Virus record (IMG/VR): IMGVR_UViG_3300022602_002833
Span: 1-45,266 of that record
DNA length: 45,266 nucleotides
DNA from: a virus
Strand: one strand, 5' to 3'
In this document: positions 32,608 through 39,781 of the stretch, piece by piece
How the letters are laid out: each line of letters opens with the position of its first letter
Numbering within the stretch: position 1 is the first letter of the stretch
Translations under genes and position numbers: made by a program
Notes under the pieces: model-generated
Database searches by the model: none
Told to the model about the DNA's origin: nothing
What the model saw: only the letters and a program-made list of their open reading frames with translations

Positions 32608-33209
32608 TATTTTTTTCCTATTATCATATATCGTGTGTACAACGGTAATGCAAACTCGCCTGCCCAAATGATATCTACACAGCATTGTTTTTTGAATTCA
32701 TCTAAATTATTTGCTGTTCTTATATGTTCGGGTATGTTATAGTTATTGCTTTGCAAAACTAATAAACTGTTATCGGGTGTATGGCTTAACCAACTTTCAT
32801 ATTGTTTTTGTGTTAGATGTTCACAACTTGTGTTAATAATAATATCTGCACTCATATGCATAGGTTGACTAATATCCACAACACTGGCACGGAATCTGCC
32901 TGCCATTTCCTCTAGCTTATTCATATTTTCTGCGATAGGTTTACATACTGGATCGATATCATAACTTGTAATATAGGAAATAGGTATAGTACTTTGGAAC
33001 AACATGCTAGCCAAGACCCCTACCCATCCAGCACAGATTTCAACACTATAAGGATCTCTCTTCACTGAACAATGTAGCTGTAATACTTCTATTAACCATT
33101 CTTTGCTTTTAATTTGTCCAGACCAAAAGGCATCCATAGTCCTCAACGGCTCGGGACTTTGGCGGATTGCTTGCATCCAATGATGCAAATGATCTGTATC
33201 TATCATCAT
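32607..33209 (-). CDS. Class I SAM-dependent methyltransferase-like protein
   Basis: 200 residues. VEICAGWVGVLASM is the motif I AdoMet loop, SYDIDPVCKPIAENMN is the acidic strand and helix of motif II, and ADIIINTSCEHL the motif IV strand. The fold is that of small phage methyltransferases; the target base, protein or small molecule cannot be read from the sequence. The double ATG start overlaps the preceding stop (TTATGATG), and the gene ends in TAATG with the kinase fusion. Confidence 0.75.
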   Translation of the reverse strand: MMIDTDHLHHWMQAIRQSPEPLRTMDAFWSGQIKSKEWLIEVLQLHCSVKRDPYSVEICAGWVGVLASMLFQSTIPISYITSYDIDPVCKPIAENMNKLEEMAGRFRASVVDISQPMHMSADIIINTSCEHLTQKQYESWLSHTPDNSLLVLQSNNYNIPEHIRTANNLDEFKKQCCVDIIWAGEFALPLYTRYMIIGKK

Positions 33210-34006
33210 AAGTTTAATTTCTTTGCTATCAGTACTGCCGCATTATAGGCAGTTTTTATCCCCGAGTGCATCATGTCTCTAGAGAAGTCGGCAGGTTGAT
33301 CCTTGAGAAATTTATCTATAAGATTATATCCTGCCGTGTGTACATGATCCACATTAAGAACCGATGCTGTATTTTCATGCCAGGACGCCTCACAATAAGC
33401 ACATCTATCTTCCCAAAGTTGCCTTGTTATCTTTGATATAAACACAGCATTTAATTCGGCATGATATTTATTTTTGTTCCAAATATCCATAAGATCGTTA
33501 GGTTCAAGATTCCACGCACCTAAATGTTCTACATAAGTTTTTTCATATCTTGTTATTCTGTCTAATTCAGGCCATGCCATAATTACTCCCCTTGGAGTCG
33601 GATACGCATCTCTAAGTATAGAGGAATTATGAAAATTAAAAAACATCGATGATCCGCCTACTCCCATATTAACAACAGGTAATCCTAGGATATTTTCTAT
33701 CTGACTGGATACAGTATCTTTATCATCTAAACCTACGCCTAATACATGGGAACAACCAAAGATAACCACCGAGTTAGCCCAATCGATGTTGTTAAACTCT
33801 TGAGTTCTATAACCTTCGGAATTAAAAGTGTAGGTCACTGAATGTGTTCTATAGTGCCAATCCGGTGGTTGTTTTTTTAAGTTTTCCTTATAACGGTTTT
33901 CTGTATCAGTACCTGACCAATATTTTGTACTATCATTGTCGCCCGGCAAAAACTTATTTGCATTAATTTTCGATCGTATAGTATATGAGAACAATTTATT
34001 CAGCAT
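33206..34006 (-). CDS. SGNH/GDSL-type hydrolase-like protein
   Basis: 266 residues. VVIFGCSHVLG holds the nucleophile S86 (GDSL block read as GCSH), VVNMGVGGSS resembles the Gly/Asn oxyanion block, and DFSRDMMHSG gives D244 and H247 near the C-terminus. NSEGYR near residue 62 is also common in this group of esterases and acyltransferases. Such enzymes add or remove O-acyl groups on glycans. No signal peptide. It overlaps the radical SAM gene upstream by 11 bp. Confidence 0.7.
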   Translation of the reverse strand: MLNKLFSYTIRSKINANKFLPGDNDSTKYWSGTDTENRYKENLKKQPPDWHYRTHSVTYTFNSEGYRTQEFNNIDWANSVVIFGCSHVLGVGLDDKDTVSSQIENILGLPVVNMGVGGSSMFFNFHNSSILRDAYPTPRGVIMAWPELDRITRYEKTYVEHLGAWNLEPNDLMDIWNKNKYHAELNAVFISKITRQLWEDRCAYCEASWHENTASVLNVDHVHTAGYNLIDKFLKDQPADFSRDMMHSGIKTAYNAAVLIAKKLNL

Positions 34007-34961
34007 TTTTTATCTTTGGTATTTTGCTATCAGCGCTACTGACACATCTATCAGTTACGCAAAGTCTAGGGGCGGAAAACAAAGTAAATTTTTCTATCGT
34101 TCCCAAACTTTCTTCCTTGCAACTGTATGCTCGTTTTACTTCGTTACCTCTTATTATAACACTCTGATAGCCACTATTGCAAGTCCATCCGGCAAACTGA
34201 TTGAAACCTAATGCATTAAATCTTTCTGCTTGATCGATATAGTAATCTTGCTCGCCGTCGGTAAGTCTTATTTGAAACCCTTCCTGTTGCTCAAAATCAT
34301 TCTGCATGATATCAATCATCTCAGGCGTATAACCATCTACTATGGCTGTGGCAGTATCGTTACTCTGCGGTTTGAGTGTTACGTTGATACCACGCTCTCG
34401 CAGGCGATTACAACGTTCTAATGTTTCATAAAACAGTGCCGGCACCATAACTTGGTTAACTGTTACGTGTACACGTTCGTACATTAGTTGTAAACACTTG
34501 TCTCCAAACTCTTGCTCTTTGGCAAACTCTGCGTGAAAACTGGCCGTAATACTTCTACGCTGTAGACAGTCAGAAACATCGCACCAATTCTTCCACCATT
34601 TTGATCCTGGCGACAAATTGGTTGTCATATGGATACTTTGGTAAGAACTTTTGGTTTCATCCAAGTGTTTGATTAGTTTGGGAAGATCTTTATAGGCTGT
34701 TGGCTCGCCTCCACTAAAACTCCAGTGGAATTGGGTAAATCCGTTCAAACCGGCTTGACGTTTTATCTCATCTACTGTAGACTTATATACTTCTAAAGTT
34801 TGGTAATCCAAACTATCACTTCTAGCATAGGGCCAACAGTATGAGCATTTATAGTTACAAAATCTGCCCAATATCCAACTAATGTTAAATAATGGATGAT
34901 CCAACATAGTCTGTTGTCCAAATTTGATTATTTTCGAAAACGGTATGTTAGAGAATTCCAT
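33996..34961 (-). CDS. Radical SAM protein, first gene of the long leftward operon
   Basis: 321 residues. The motif is C35-x3-C39-x2-C42 (GRFCNYKCSYC), followed by HWSFSGGEPTAY (GGEP), HMTTNL and the C-terminal cysteines WTCNSGYQSV, AYSCKEESLG and LCVTDRCVSS, a divergent version of the pattern at 24167 and 29921. Its ATG at 34961 is head-to-head with the RNA gene; leftward the box TGTAAATA lies 6 nt upstream and there is no Shine-Dalgarno. It heads a run of 13 leftward genes. Confidence 0.85.
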   Translation of the reverse strand: MEFSNIPFSKIIKFGQQTMLDHPLFNISWILGRFCNYKCSYCWPYARSDSLDYQTLEVYKSTVDEIKRQAGLNGFTQFHWSFSGGEPTAYKDLPKLIKHLDETKSSYQSIHMTTNLSPGSKWWKNWCDVSDCLQRRSITASFHAEFAKEQEFGDKCLQLMYERVHVTVNQVMVPALFYETLERCNRLRERGINVTLKPQSNDTATAIVDGYTPEMIDIMQNDFEQQEGFQIRLTDGEQDYYIDQAERFNALGFNQFAGWTCNSGYQSVIIRGNEVKRAYSCKEESLGTIEKFTLFSAPRLCVTDRCVSSADSKIPKIKNAE

Positions 34962-34989
34962 TGACAGTATTTACACGAGGTGTTATAAT
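34961..34989 (+). promoter_or_regulatory. Consensus sigma70 promoter for the tRNA-like RNA
   Basis: TTGACA at 34961-34966, a 17-nt spacer, and TATAAT at 34984-34989: a perfect match to the host housekeeping consensus. The predicted start, ~7 nt on, coincides with the first base of the acceptor stem at 34996. The -35 overlaps the start codon of the leftward radical SAM gene by one base, so the two units could interfere. Confidence 0.85.
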
Positions 34990-34995
34990 ATATAC

Positions 34996-35113
34996 GTGGA
35001 CGTGAGTGTAACTTGGTAAACCTCCTCCTAGTAAGCTGTTCCCCAGCTGAACGGAGGGAACGGGTCTAGCTCATTGAGTGACTTTGAAGGTTCGAATCCT
35101 TCCGTCCACACCA
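34996..35113 (+). tRNA. Atypical 118-nt tRNA-like RNA with encoded CCA
   Basis: The ends are those of a tRNA: a perfect 7-bp acceptor stem (GTGGACG with CGTCCAC), a perfect 5-bp T stem around the loop TTCGAAT (35091-35097), discriminator A and encoded CCA at 35111-35113, then five T residues. A D-loop-like AACTTGGTA is at 35010-35018. The centre is abnormal: 83 nt lie between the acceptor and T stems instead of ~41-55. It holds a hairpin AGCT-GTTCCCC-AGCT (35034-35048), which would give anticodon UCC (Gly) but with C at position 37. An outer helix CCTCC/GGAGG (35024-35028 with 35053-35057) surrounds it, and a variable-arm-like region follows at 35064-35082. It could be a tRNA with an insertion, a decayed tRNA or a tRNA mimic. 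No long intron is present. Confidence 0.55.
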
Positions 35114-35140
35114 TTTTTAACTTAGGCAACAGAAGGCAAT

Positions 35141-35488
35141 ATGAAAAAAACGTTACTAGTGTTAGCAGTTGTTTCGTCTAATGTGTTTGCATACACAGAA
35201 GATCCACATCATGCATTTGATATGACCCATAATGAAGTCAATTCATTTCAGGTTACTTTTCAAGTAGCAAATGATGTCAATGCCGCATGCGTGGCCGCAA
35301 GTAAGAAGCGTGGTGGTGGTGGGTTTGGCTATAGGGTAGATGCCTGTAGCTTCTGGGACGATACAGTATCAGGACGTAAATGCACAGTGATCACACAACC
35401 TAGCGCCAATTTCCATACTATCGGTCATGAGATCAGACATTGTTTGCAAGGTGTATTTCATGATGCTTACGGTGAAATCAAAAGATGA
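35141..35488 (+). CDS. Small secreted zincin-like protein
   Basis: 115 residues. MKKTLLVLAVVSSNVFA is a clean signal peptide with likely cleavage after residue 17. The mature part has four cysteines (50, 69, 81, 101), which could form two disulfides in the periplasm. IGHEIRHCLQGVFH gives H96-E97-x-x-H100 with H107 as a possible third zinc ligand. This suggests a mini metallopeptidase acting on an envelope substrate, perhaps peptidoglycan or host proteins. It overlaps the next gene by ATGA. Confidence 0.65.
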   Translation: MKKTLLVLAVVSSNVFAYTEDPHHAFDMTHNEVNSFQVTFQVANDVNAACVAASKKRGGGGFGYRVDACSFWDDTVSGRKCTVITQPSANFHTIGHEIRHCLQGVFHDAYGEIKR

Positions 35489-36018
35489 AAAAAGTAGCAA
35501 GCAGTCCCGAACGACATACCTTTCAAAAAGAAGGGTATATCAAACGTTGTGAGAAAGAAGGCAAAGAACCCAATTCCGACTATGTGGCCATGTACAAGAC
35601 TTGGCGTGAACAGGATGAGGAGAATCTAAAAGACCCTATGTGGCAAAAGAACAATATGGAATATGATCTACGTAGTTCCAAAGAACTATGCGACAAAGTC
35701 AAACAGTCGGATAACTACGCTCAAAACTTATATGCGGCCATGTGTAACATGACTTGGCAAAGCAGAGAGTTTTGGCAGGAAATGAAAGGTGAAACTTGGT
35801 CTTGCTCTTGGCGTCACTCTGGCGGTATAATTGCCGATATGCGTGAAGAAGGTGATTACATCGATTGGTATTGTAGCGGTATCGGCGGAGGCCTTGGTAA
35901 TGGAGATGAAGAGGGTACTAAAGGCTATGTACCAGAAGGTGTAGTCACTGAAGAAATTGAATTGGACTTGAACCGTTTGGGGTGGAGACCAGTTCCTTAT
36001 GAGGATGACGAAGTTTAA
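35485..36018 (+). CDS. Conserved T4-like phage protein of unknown function
   Basis: 177 residues. The central part (QNLYAAMCNMTWQSREFW, then WSCSWRHSGGIIADM, DYIDWYCSGIG and GYVPEGVVTEEI) matches from memory a protein carried by many T4-like marine phages, whose role is unknown. It is soluble, Trp-rich, with an acidic C-terminus. It is coupled to the upstream secreted protein and followed by a late-type box. Confidence 0.7.
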   Translation: MKKVASSPERHTFQKEGYIKRCEKEGKEPNSDYVAMYKTWREQDEENLKDPMWQKNNMEYDLRSSKELCDKVKQSDNYAQNLYAAMCNMTWQSREFWQEMKGETWSCSWRHSGGIIADMREEGDYIDWYCSGIGGGLGNGDEEGTKGYVPEGVVTEEIELDLNRLGWRPVPYEDDEV

Positions 36019-36020
36019 GG

Positions 36021-36028
36021 TTAAATAT
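36021..36028 (+). promoter_or_regulatory. Late-type promoter box 4 nt before ATG (leaderless)
   Basis: TTAAATAT, then TTAT, then ATG at 36033; it differs from the box before 20544 in a single base. No Shine-Dalgarno lies between box and start. It would drive the AbrB-like gene and IF-1. Confidence 0.6.
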
Positions 36029-36032
36029 TTAT

Positions 36033-36203
36033 ATGGCTAGATGGACTGTAACAGTTGAAGAAGCAGATGATAGTAGTGGAGATTTGGTTATCCCATTGCC
36101 TCAAGAACTTCTCGACCTTCAAGGATGGGTAGAAGGAGATACATTAGAATGGGAGAAAGCTGACGATGGATCTTGGATTATTTCAAAAGTAAAAGATGAG
36201 TAA
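36033..36203 (+). CDS. AbrB/SpoVT-like small DNA-binding protein
   Basis: 56 residues. The sequence opens MARWTVTVEE, continues GDLVIPLPQELLDLQGW, then EGDTLEWEKADDGSWII. This is the swapped-hairpin AbrB pattern (I-P-x-E-x-x-x-x-G-W-x-x-G-D) in a form I associate with T4-like cyanophages. It probably binds DNA as a dimer. It overlaps the IF-1 gene by 8 bp, so both come from one transcript. Confidence 0.75.
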   Translation: MARWTVTVEEADDSSGDLVIPLPQELLDLQGWVEGDTLEWEKADDGSWIISKVKDE

Positions 36204-36417
36204 CAAAGACGATATACTAGAACTAACAGGCACTGTTGAAGAAGTACTACCGGGCAATATGTTTAGAGTTAAGGTAGAAAATATGGACAAACCACTGTTA
36301 TGTTATTTAGGTGGTAAATTGAAACAAAACAAGATAAGGATCATACTCGGCGACGAAGTGCAGATAGAAGTCAGCGTCTATGATCTGAGCAAGGGCAGAA
36401 TAACTTATAGGTTATAA
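36196..36417 (+). CDS. infA: Translation initiation factor IF-1
   Basis: 73 residues, the full length of bacterial IF-1. Signature segments are ELTGTVEEVLPGNMFRVKVEN, GGKLKQNKIRIILGDEV and the closing YDLSKGRITYRL. These match the bacterial S1-type OB fold that binds the ribosomal A site of the 30S subunit. The first residues (MSNKDDILEL) are phage-like rather than a copy of a typical host gene. A phage copy is uncommon and may retune initiation on the 30S subunit during infection. Confidence 0.93.
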   Translation: MSNKDDILELTGTVEEVLPGNMFRVKVENMDKPLLCYLGGKLKQNKIRIILGDEVQIEVSVYDLSKGRITYRL

Positions 36418-36418
36418 A

Positions 36419-37087
36419 ATGAATATAATTCTCGAACGTGTTTTTAACGTATGCAAGGAAGTTCGAGAACAAAGCCCCGAGCAGACCAATTTCAAAAAGA
36501 TAATCAATCGTACTAGAAAAACTTTCAAGCGTCACGAATTCGATATATCAATTAAAACTAAAAGAGACAAGACTTTAGATAATGACAAATGGTATGTCAT
36601 GGCCTTTTATGACAGCGAGAATGATTATCATAATGAAACAGCCATCGAAGTCATTGTATATCACAATCTAGACGGCACTGAGAAATTTGGGCAACATCAA
36701 ACTGTATTATTTCTTACAGAAATTTTCGATGCTGTTGTACATGAATTTCGGCACCAATATCAAAGTATGCGTAGAGACTTTGCCGAATTTAATCCCAGAG
36801 CTCCTTATAACGGTGCATATGAACAATACCTAGCAGATCAAGACGAACTAGATGCCTATGCATTTAGTATTGCTATCGAACTATTAAGAGTGATGGATAG
36901 ATCTCGTGCTATGAGAAATCTAAGTAGAATCTCTATAATGAGCAAGATGCGTACTGGCTCGGTCTATTCTAGCCCAACCTTACGTGCCTATATAGACCAT
37001 TTTGGACTAAATCCTTTGACGAAAAAATTAGCCAAAAAAATCTATCAACATCTAGAAACGATTGACAAGCGATTGGTTTTCATGTAA
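36419..37087 (+). CDS. Zincin-like metallopeptidase domain protein
   Basis: 222 residues, starting 1 nt after the IF-1 stop. VVHEFRHQYQS holds H108-E109-x-x-H112, and ADQDELDAYAFS ~30 residues later supplies acidic residues (D142, E143) that could complete the zinc site, as in gluzincin-type enzymes. There is no signal peptide, so it would act in the cytoplasm or in the virion. The remaining sequence is not recognised. The next promoter lies in its last codons. Confidence 0.65.
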   Translation: MNIILERVFNVCKEVREQSPEQTNFKKIINRTRKTFKRHEFDISIKTKRDKTLDNDKWYVMAFYDSENDYHNETAIEVIVYHNLDGTEKFGQHQTVLFLTEIFDAVVHEFRHQYQSMRRDFAEFNPRAPYNGAYEQYLADQDELDAYAFSIAIELLRVMDRSRAMRNLSRISIMSKMRTGSVYSSPTLRAYIDHFGLNPLTKKLAKKIYQHLETIDKRLVFM

Positions 37088-37090
37088 AAT
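37062..37090 (+). promoter_or_regulatory. Sigma70-type promoter
   Basis: TTGACA (37062-37067), a 17-nt spacer and TAAAAT (37085-37090), one base off the -10 consensus. It lies at the very end of the preceding gene, and the start would be near 37097, ~24 nt before the ATG at 37121. Confidence 0.75.
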
Positions 37091-37120
37091 ACTTGTATTG
37101 AAACTACTAAAGTGAGCGAC

Positions 37121-37795
37121 ATGAAAACGTTTCCTATTCAGCAAGTTCTAGAATTGGCCTGTGCGGCACAGCGTACTAATGGTGCTTATCTTAAAGATCA
37201 GGAATCGGTTTATGCCGATGATGGTGTCTTCATGTACACTAAGTATCCAAACAAAGTTCTAATGCTTTACACTTTGGATGACCGAATGATTATCCCCGAT
37301 ACTAAGGCACTTAAAATTGAACCTGAAGATACGGTTTGGGCAGAAGAAATCAAAACCTACTACAAGCGACTAATGTTTTCCGCTATTGATGGCGAGAATG
37401 ATTTCCTTACTACCATCAATACTATTTTGAATAGTGAAACTGTTAAGGAAAACCAATTAGGTTATGTGGCCTGTTTGCCTAGCGTACAATTAAGAGATTA
37501 TGTTCATAATCAAGTCAAGCGAGCCGCAAAGTCAGTTGAAGAAGGTTTCCTGGGCAAACCTGGAGATCGTTTGGCAGATTTAGATTGTGAGATCCTGGAA
37601 GTAATTAAGTCAAAGAACTTTGAAGGATGGAATATCTGTGCTATAATAAACAACAAAATGGCTAGTTGGATGAGCCAAGTAGAACTTAAAAGAGGCCCTT
37701 GTGTTGTAGTAAAAGCCAAGGTAAAAGATAACAGCAAACACTGGAAACATCAGAATGATGAAACCAGACTTAACTATGTGAAAGCGGCACAATAA
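37121..37795 (+). CDS. Unknown protein with OB-fold-like C-terminal segment
   Basis: 224 residues from the ATG at 37121 (GTG at 37112 would add three). The C-terminal ~80 residues (GKPGDRLADLDCEILEVI, NICAIINNKMASWM, CVVVKAKVKDNSKHW, ETRLNYVK) recall an OB-like module found in several phage replication-associated proteins. The N-terminal two thirds is unassigned. A strong host-type promoter directly precedes it, so it is likely expressed early. Its stop shares TAATG with the next small gene. Confidence 0.65.
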   Translation: MKTFPIQQVLELACAAQRTNGAYLKDQESVYADDGVFMYTKYPNKVLMLYTLDDRMIIPDTKALKIEPEDTVWAEEIKTYYKRLMFSAIDGENDFLTTINTILNSETVKENQLGYVACLPSVQLRDYVHNQVKRAAKSVEEGFLGKPGDRLADLDCEILEVIKSKNFEGWNICAIINNKMASWMSQVELKRGPCVVVKAKVKDNSKHWKHQNDETRLNYVKAAQ

Positions 37796-37968
37796 TGGCG
37801 GGTACAGCTAAATCAGTTTACTTAACGATCAATAAAATTGGTAGTTACAAGACAGAATTCACCAAAGTGTTTTTCAATGCTAAGGACTACAATGATTATA
37901 TTAAAACTGAAGAGTTCAAAGCCAAGTGGCCTAAAGATCAATATGTAATAAACAAAGAGGTTTACTGA
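37795..37968 (+). CDS. Small basic protein of 57 residues
   Basis: ATG at 37795 inside TAATG of the previous gene; TGA at 37966-37968 overlaps the next ATG. The product is MAGTAKSVYLTINKIG followed by a Lys- and aromatic-rich region ending VINKEVY. No motif recognised. The perfect fit between its neighbours supports it. Confidence 0.65.
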   Translation: MAGTAKSVYLTINKIGSYKTEFTKVFFNAKDYNDYIKTEEFKAKWPKDQYVINKEVY

Positions 37969-38222
37969 TGAGCAAAGCAAAACACAAGCCCTATCAGTGG
38001 ATCGATGGCGAAACTGCGGATCGTATTACTAGTCTCAATTTGAAAGACTATCGTGCATATCTAAAGAAAGAATTGAAGCAGTGGAAGAAGAATCCTAAGA
38101 CTGACGCTAACCCAGATGGCTATTGGATGCACGATGAAGACGTAGGTATTAACATGCGTACTATTGCCGCACTGGATTTGATTATCAGCCACTTTCCAGA
38201 AACATCGGATGAAATAAAATGA
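37968..38222 (+). CDS. Small protein of unknown function
   Basis: 84 residues, helical and highly charged (DYRAYLKKELKQWKKNPKTD), with GYWMHDEDVGINMRT in the second half. It is coupled on both sides (TGATG, ATGA). No recognised family. Confidence 0.65.
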   Translation: MSKAKHKPYQWIDGETADRITSLNLKDYRAYLKKELKQWKKNPKTDANPDGYWMHDEDVGINMRTIAALDLIISHFPETSDEIK

Positions 38223-38446
38223 GCAGATATACTACGGTTTATAAAGAAGTTGAAATTGATGTTGACTTAGACGATTTCGATGATGAAGACATTTTAGAAG
38301 AAATGGAAAAACGTGGGCTTGCGGTTGGAGCCACCGGTGATGGTCGAGAACTACTCACTGCCATTTGGCTCAAACGTAGGCAAGGTCAAGACTATCAAAC
38401 AGAGTTGGATCAACTAATTTACAACGGATTAGGAAAGATTGTATGA
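38219..38446 (+). CDS. Small acidic protein
   Basis: 75 residues. The first half is strongly acidic (EVEIDVDLDDFDDEDILEEM) and the second half helical. Acidic phage proteins of this size often mimic DNA or bind host enzymes, but nothing specific can be said. It overlaps both neighbours by 4 bp. Confidence 0.65.
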   Translation: MSRYTTVYKEVEIDVDLDDFDDEDILEEMEKRGLAVGATGDGRELLTAIWLKRRQGQDYQTELDQLIYNGLGKIV

Positions 38447-39015
38447 AACGAGAACTAGATGAATACCTATGTAAAGTATACCCTAAGATGATGGTGAACC
38501 GTGACAAGCCTATGTCTGAAACTTGTATGTGTTGGGGATTTGATTGTGGTGATGGTTGGTTCAATATTTTGAATCAACTTATGGGTAATATTCAACATCA
38601 CATTGATTGGAAGGAACGTCAGCGAGAAGTATCTATCAAATTTAACCGGATAGCTGAACAACTCAAGGCCGGCGACTCTACATTATTTGATGAAGAGTAC
38701 AAGGATATGATTAATCAAGAGTACAAAGAAAAGCGTAGACAAGAACTAATTGATCGCTACCCCATAAGTATTCCCGAACCTATCCCACAAGTAACATTAG
38801 ATCAGGTTAAGGAAAAGTTTGGTACACTACGTTTTTATTACACAGGTGGTGATGACTATATCAGTGGTATGGTTAGCCTAGCAGAATCAATGTCGGGTGT
38901 CACTTGTGAAGAATGTGGTAACCCAAGCGAAGTGCAAAATGACGGCGGGTGGATGCGTTCTATCTGTAACTCATGCGAAGAAAAAAGACTACTTAAAGAA
39001 GGATACGAACAATGA
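38443..39015 (+). CDS. Phage protein with C-terminal four-cysteine zinc ribbon
   Basis: 190 residues. The end has QVKEKFGTLRFYYTGGDDYI, then VTCEECGNPSE and RSICNSCEEKR, giving two CxxC pairs for one zinc ion. I recall this arrangement (the KFGTLRFYY strand plus zinc ribbon) in many phage proteins of unknown function. The N-terminal half has MCWGFDCGDGWFNIL. The following gene starts 4 bp before its stop. Confidence 0.7.
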   Translation: MKRELDEYLCKVYPKMMVNRDKPMSETCMCWGFDCGDGWFNILNQLMGNIQHHIDWKERQREVSIKFNRIAEQLKAGDSTLFDEEYKDMINQEYKEKRRQELIDRYPISIPEPIPQVTLDQVKEKFGTLRFYYTGGDDYISGMVSLAESMSGVTCEECGNPSEVQNDGGWMRSICNSCEEKRLLKEGYEQ

Positions 39016-39185
39016 ATTCATTTATAACATGGTTTTCAGAAAATAGAAAAACTATCGGTTATACCATAGGTACACTTAATGTATTATCGGGTATTGCGGG
39101 GTTACTTAATGACGAATACGAATATGGACTTATTTGGTTAATCATAGGTGCTACAATTATTTTTGACACAAAGGAATTCAAATGA
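39012..39185 (+). CDS. Small membrane protein of 57 residues
   Basis: ATG at 39012 (ATGA overlap) to TGA at 39185. Two hydrophobic segments, residues ~16-32 (IGYTIGTLNVLSGIAGLL) and ~39-52 (GLIWLIIGATIIF), separated by a short acidic loop NDEYEY, suggest a two-pass inner-membrane hairpin. No family recognised. It could be an early inner-membrane effector. Confidence 0.65.
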   Translation: MNSFITWFSENRKTIGYTIGTLNVLSGIAGLLNDEYEYGLIWLIIGATIIFDTKEFK

Positions 39186-39781
39186 TTACTATAAAGGAAT
39201 GGATGGAGTTAGTGGACTATAAGATCACCGAAGGTAGTGATTACATGTGGCGCTGTTACGGTAACCATGCCTATCAATTAAGCAGTTGGAATGGAGTTCA
39301 CGGCAAAGGTGGATACAGTTTCAATATTGTGTTCAGCACTAAGAGTCAGCGTGTGTTTGAAGTAGAAGTCTGCGACTATACTAATAATCGTGTTTATCGT
39401 ATGATTGCCGAAAACAAACGTGAAAAACATGCCAAGGAAGCCAAACGTCATTTAGTTAACTTAAATGAAGCATGGGACGATGTTGACTATATTGATTTGG
39501 AAGTTGATGATGATTTTATTTCCAAATGTCTAGCAATTAAAGCAGGTGAAGAATACAGTACAGATGTCAGCGTTCCGTTGGACTTGCCTGATGAGTTACT
39601 AATGTTTGCTTTCAAGGCCGCACATGCTGAGAATATGACATTCAACGATTGGATGAACAAGATGCTCAAAGCATTCATTGACAAAGTTGAGAAAGGCGAG
39701 TATACTAAGGAAGATGCAGAAAAGTTTAAGAAAGAAAAATTAGACTATTCATTTTTGGACGAATACAGCGAAGGGGAATAG
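39182..39781 (+). CDS. Phage protein of unknown function with a helix-rich C-terminal module
   Basis: 199 residues. The N-terminus has ITEGSDYMWRCYG and YSFNIVFSTKSQRVFEVEV strands. The C-terminal DLPDELLMFAFKAAHAENM followed by TFNDWMNKMLKAFID resembles short helix-helix modules seen in other phage proteins (ribbon-helix-helix-like spacing). Function unknown. Stop and next start are adjacent. Confidence 0.65.
   Translation: MITIKEWMELVDYKITEGSDYMWRCYGNHAYQLSSWNGVHGKGGYSFNIVFSTKSQRVFEVEVCDYTNNRVYRMIAENKREKHAKEAKRHLVNLNEAWDDVDYIDLEVDDDFISKCLAIKAGEEYSTDVSVPLDLPDELLMFAFKAAHAENMTFNDWMNKMLKAFIDKVEKGEYTKEDAEKFKKEKLDYSFLDEYSEGE

Noticed and set aside
34996-35113. Reading the tRNA-like RNA as tmRNA
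   Set aside because: At 118 nt it is far shorter than any tmRNA, and I see no proteolysis-tag reading frame or permuted arrangement.
34996-35113. tRNA 3' end as a prophage attachment site bordering the island
   Set aside because: No integrase is present and no copy of the T-arm/acceptor sequence was noticed at the other end of the island near 2385.
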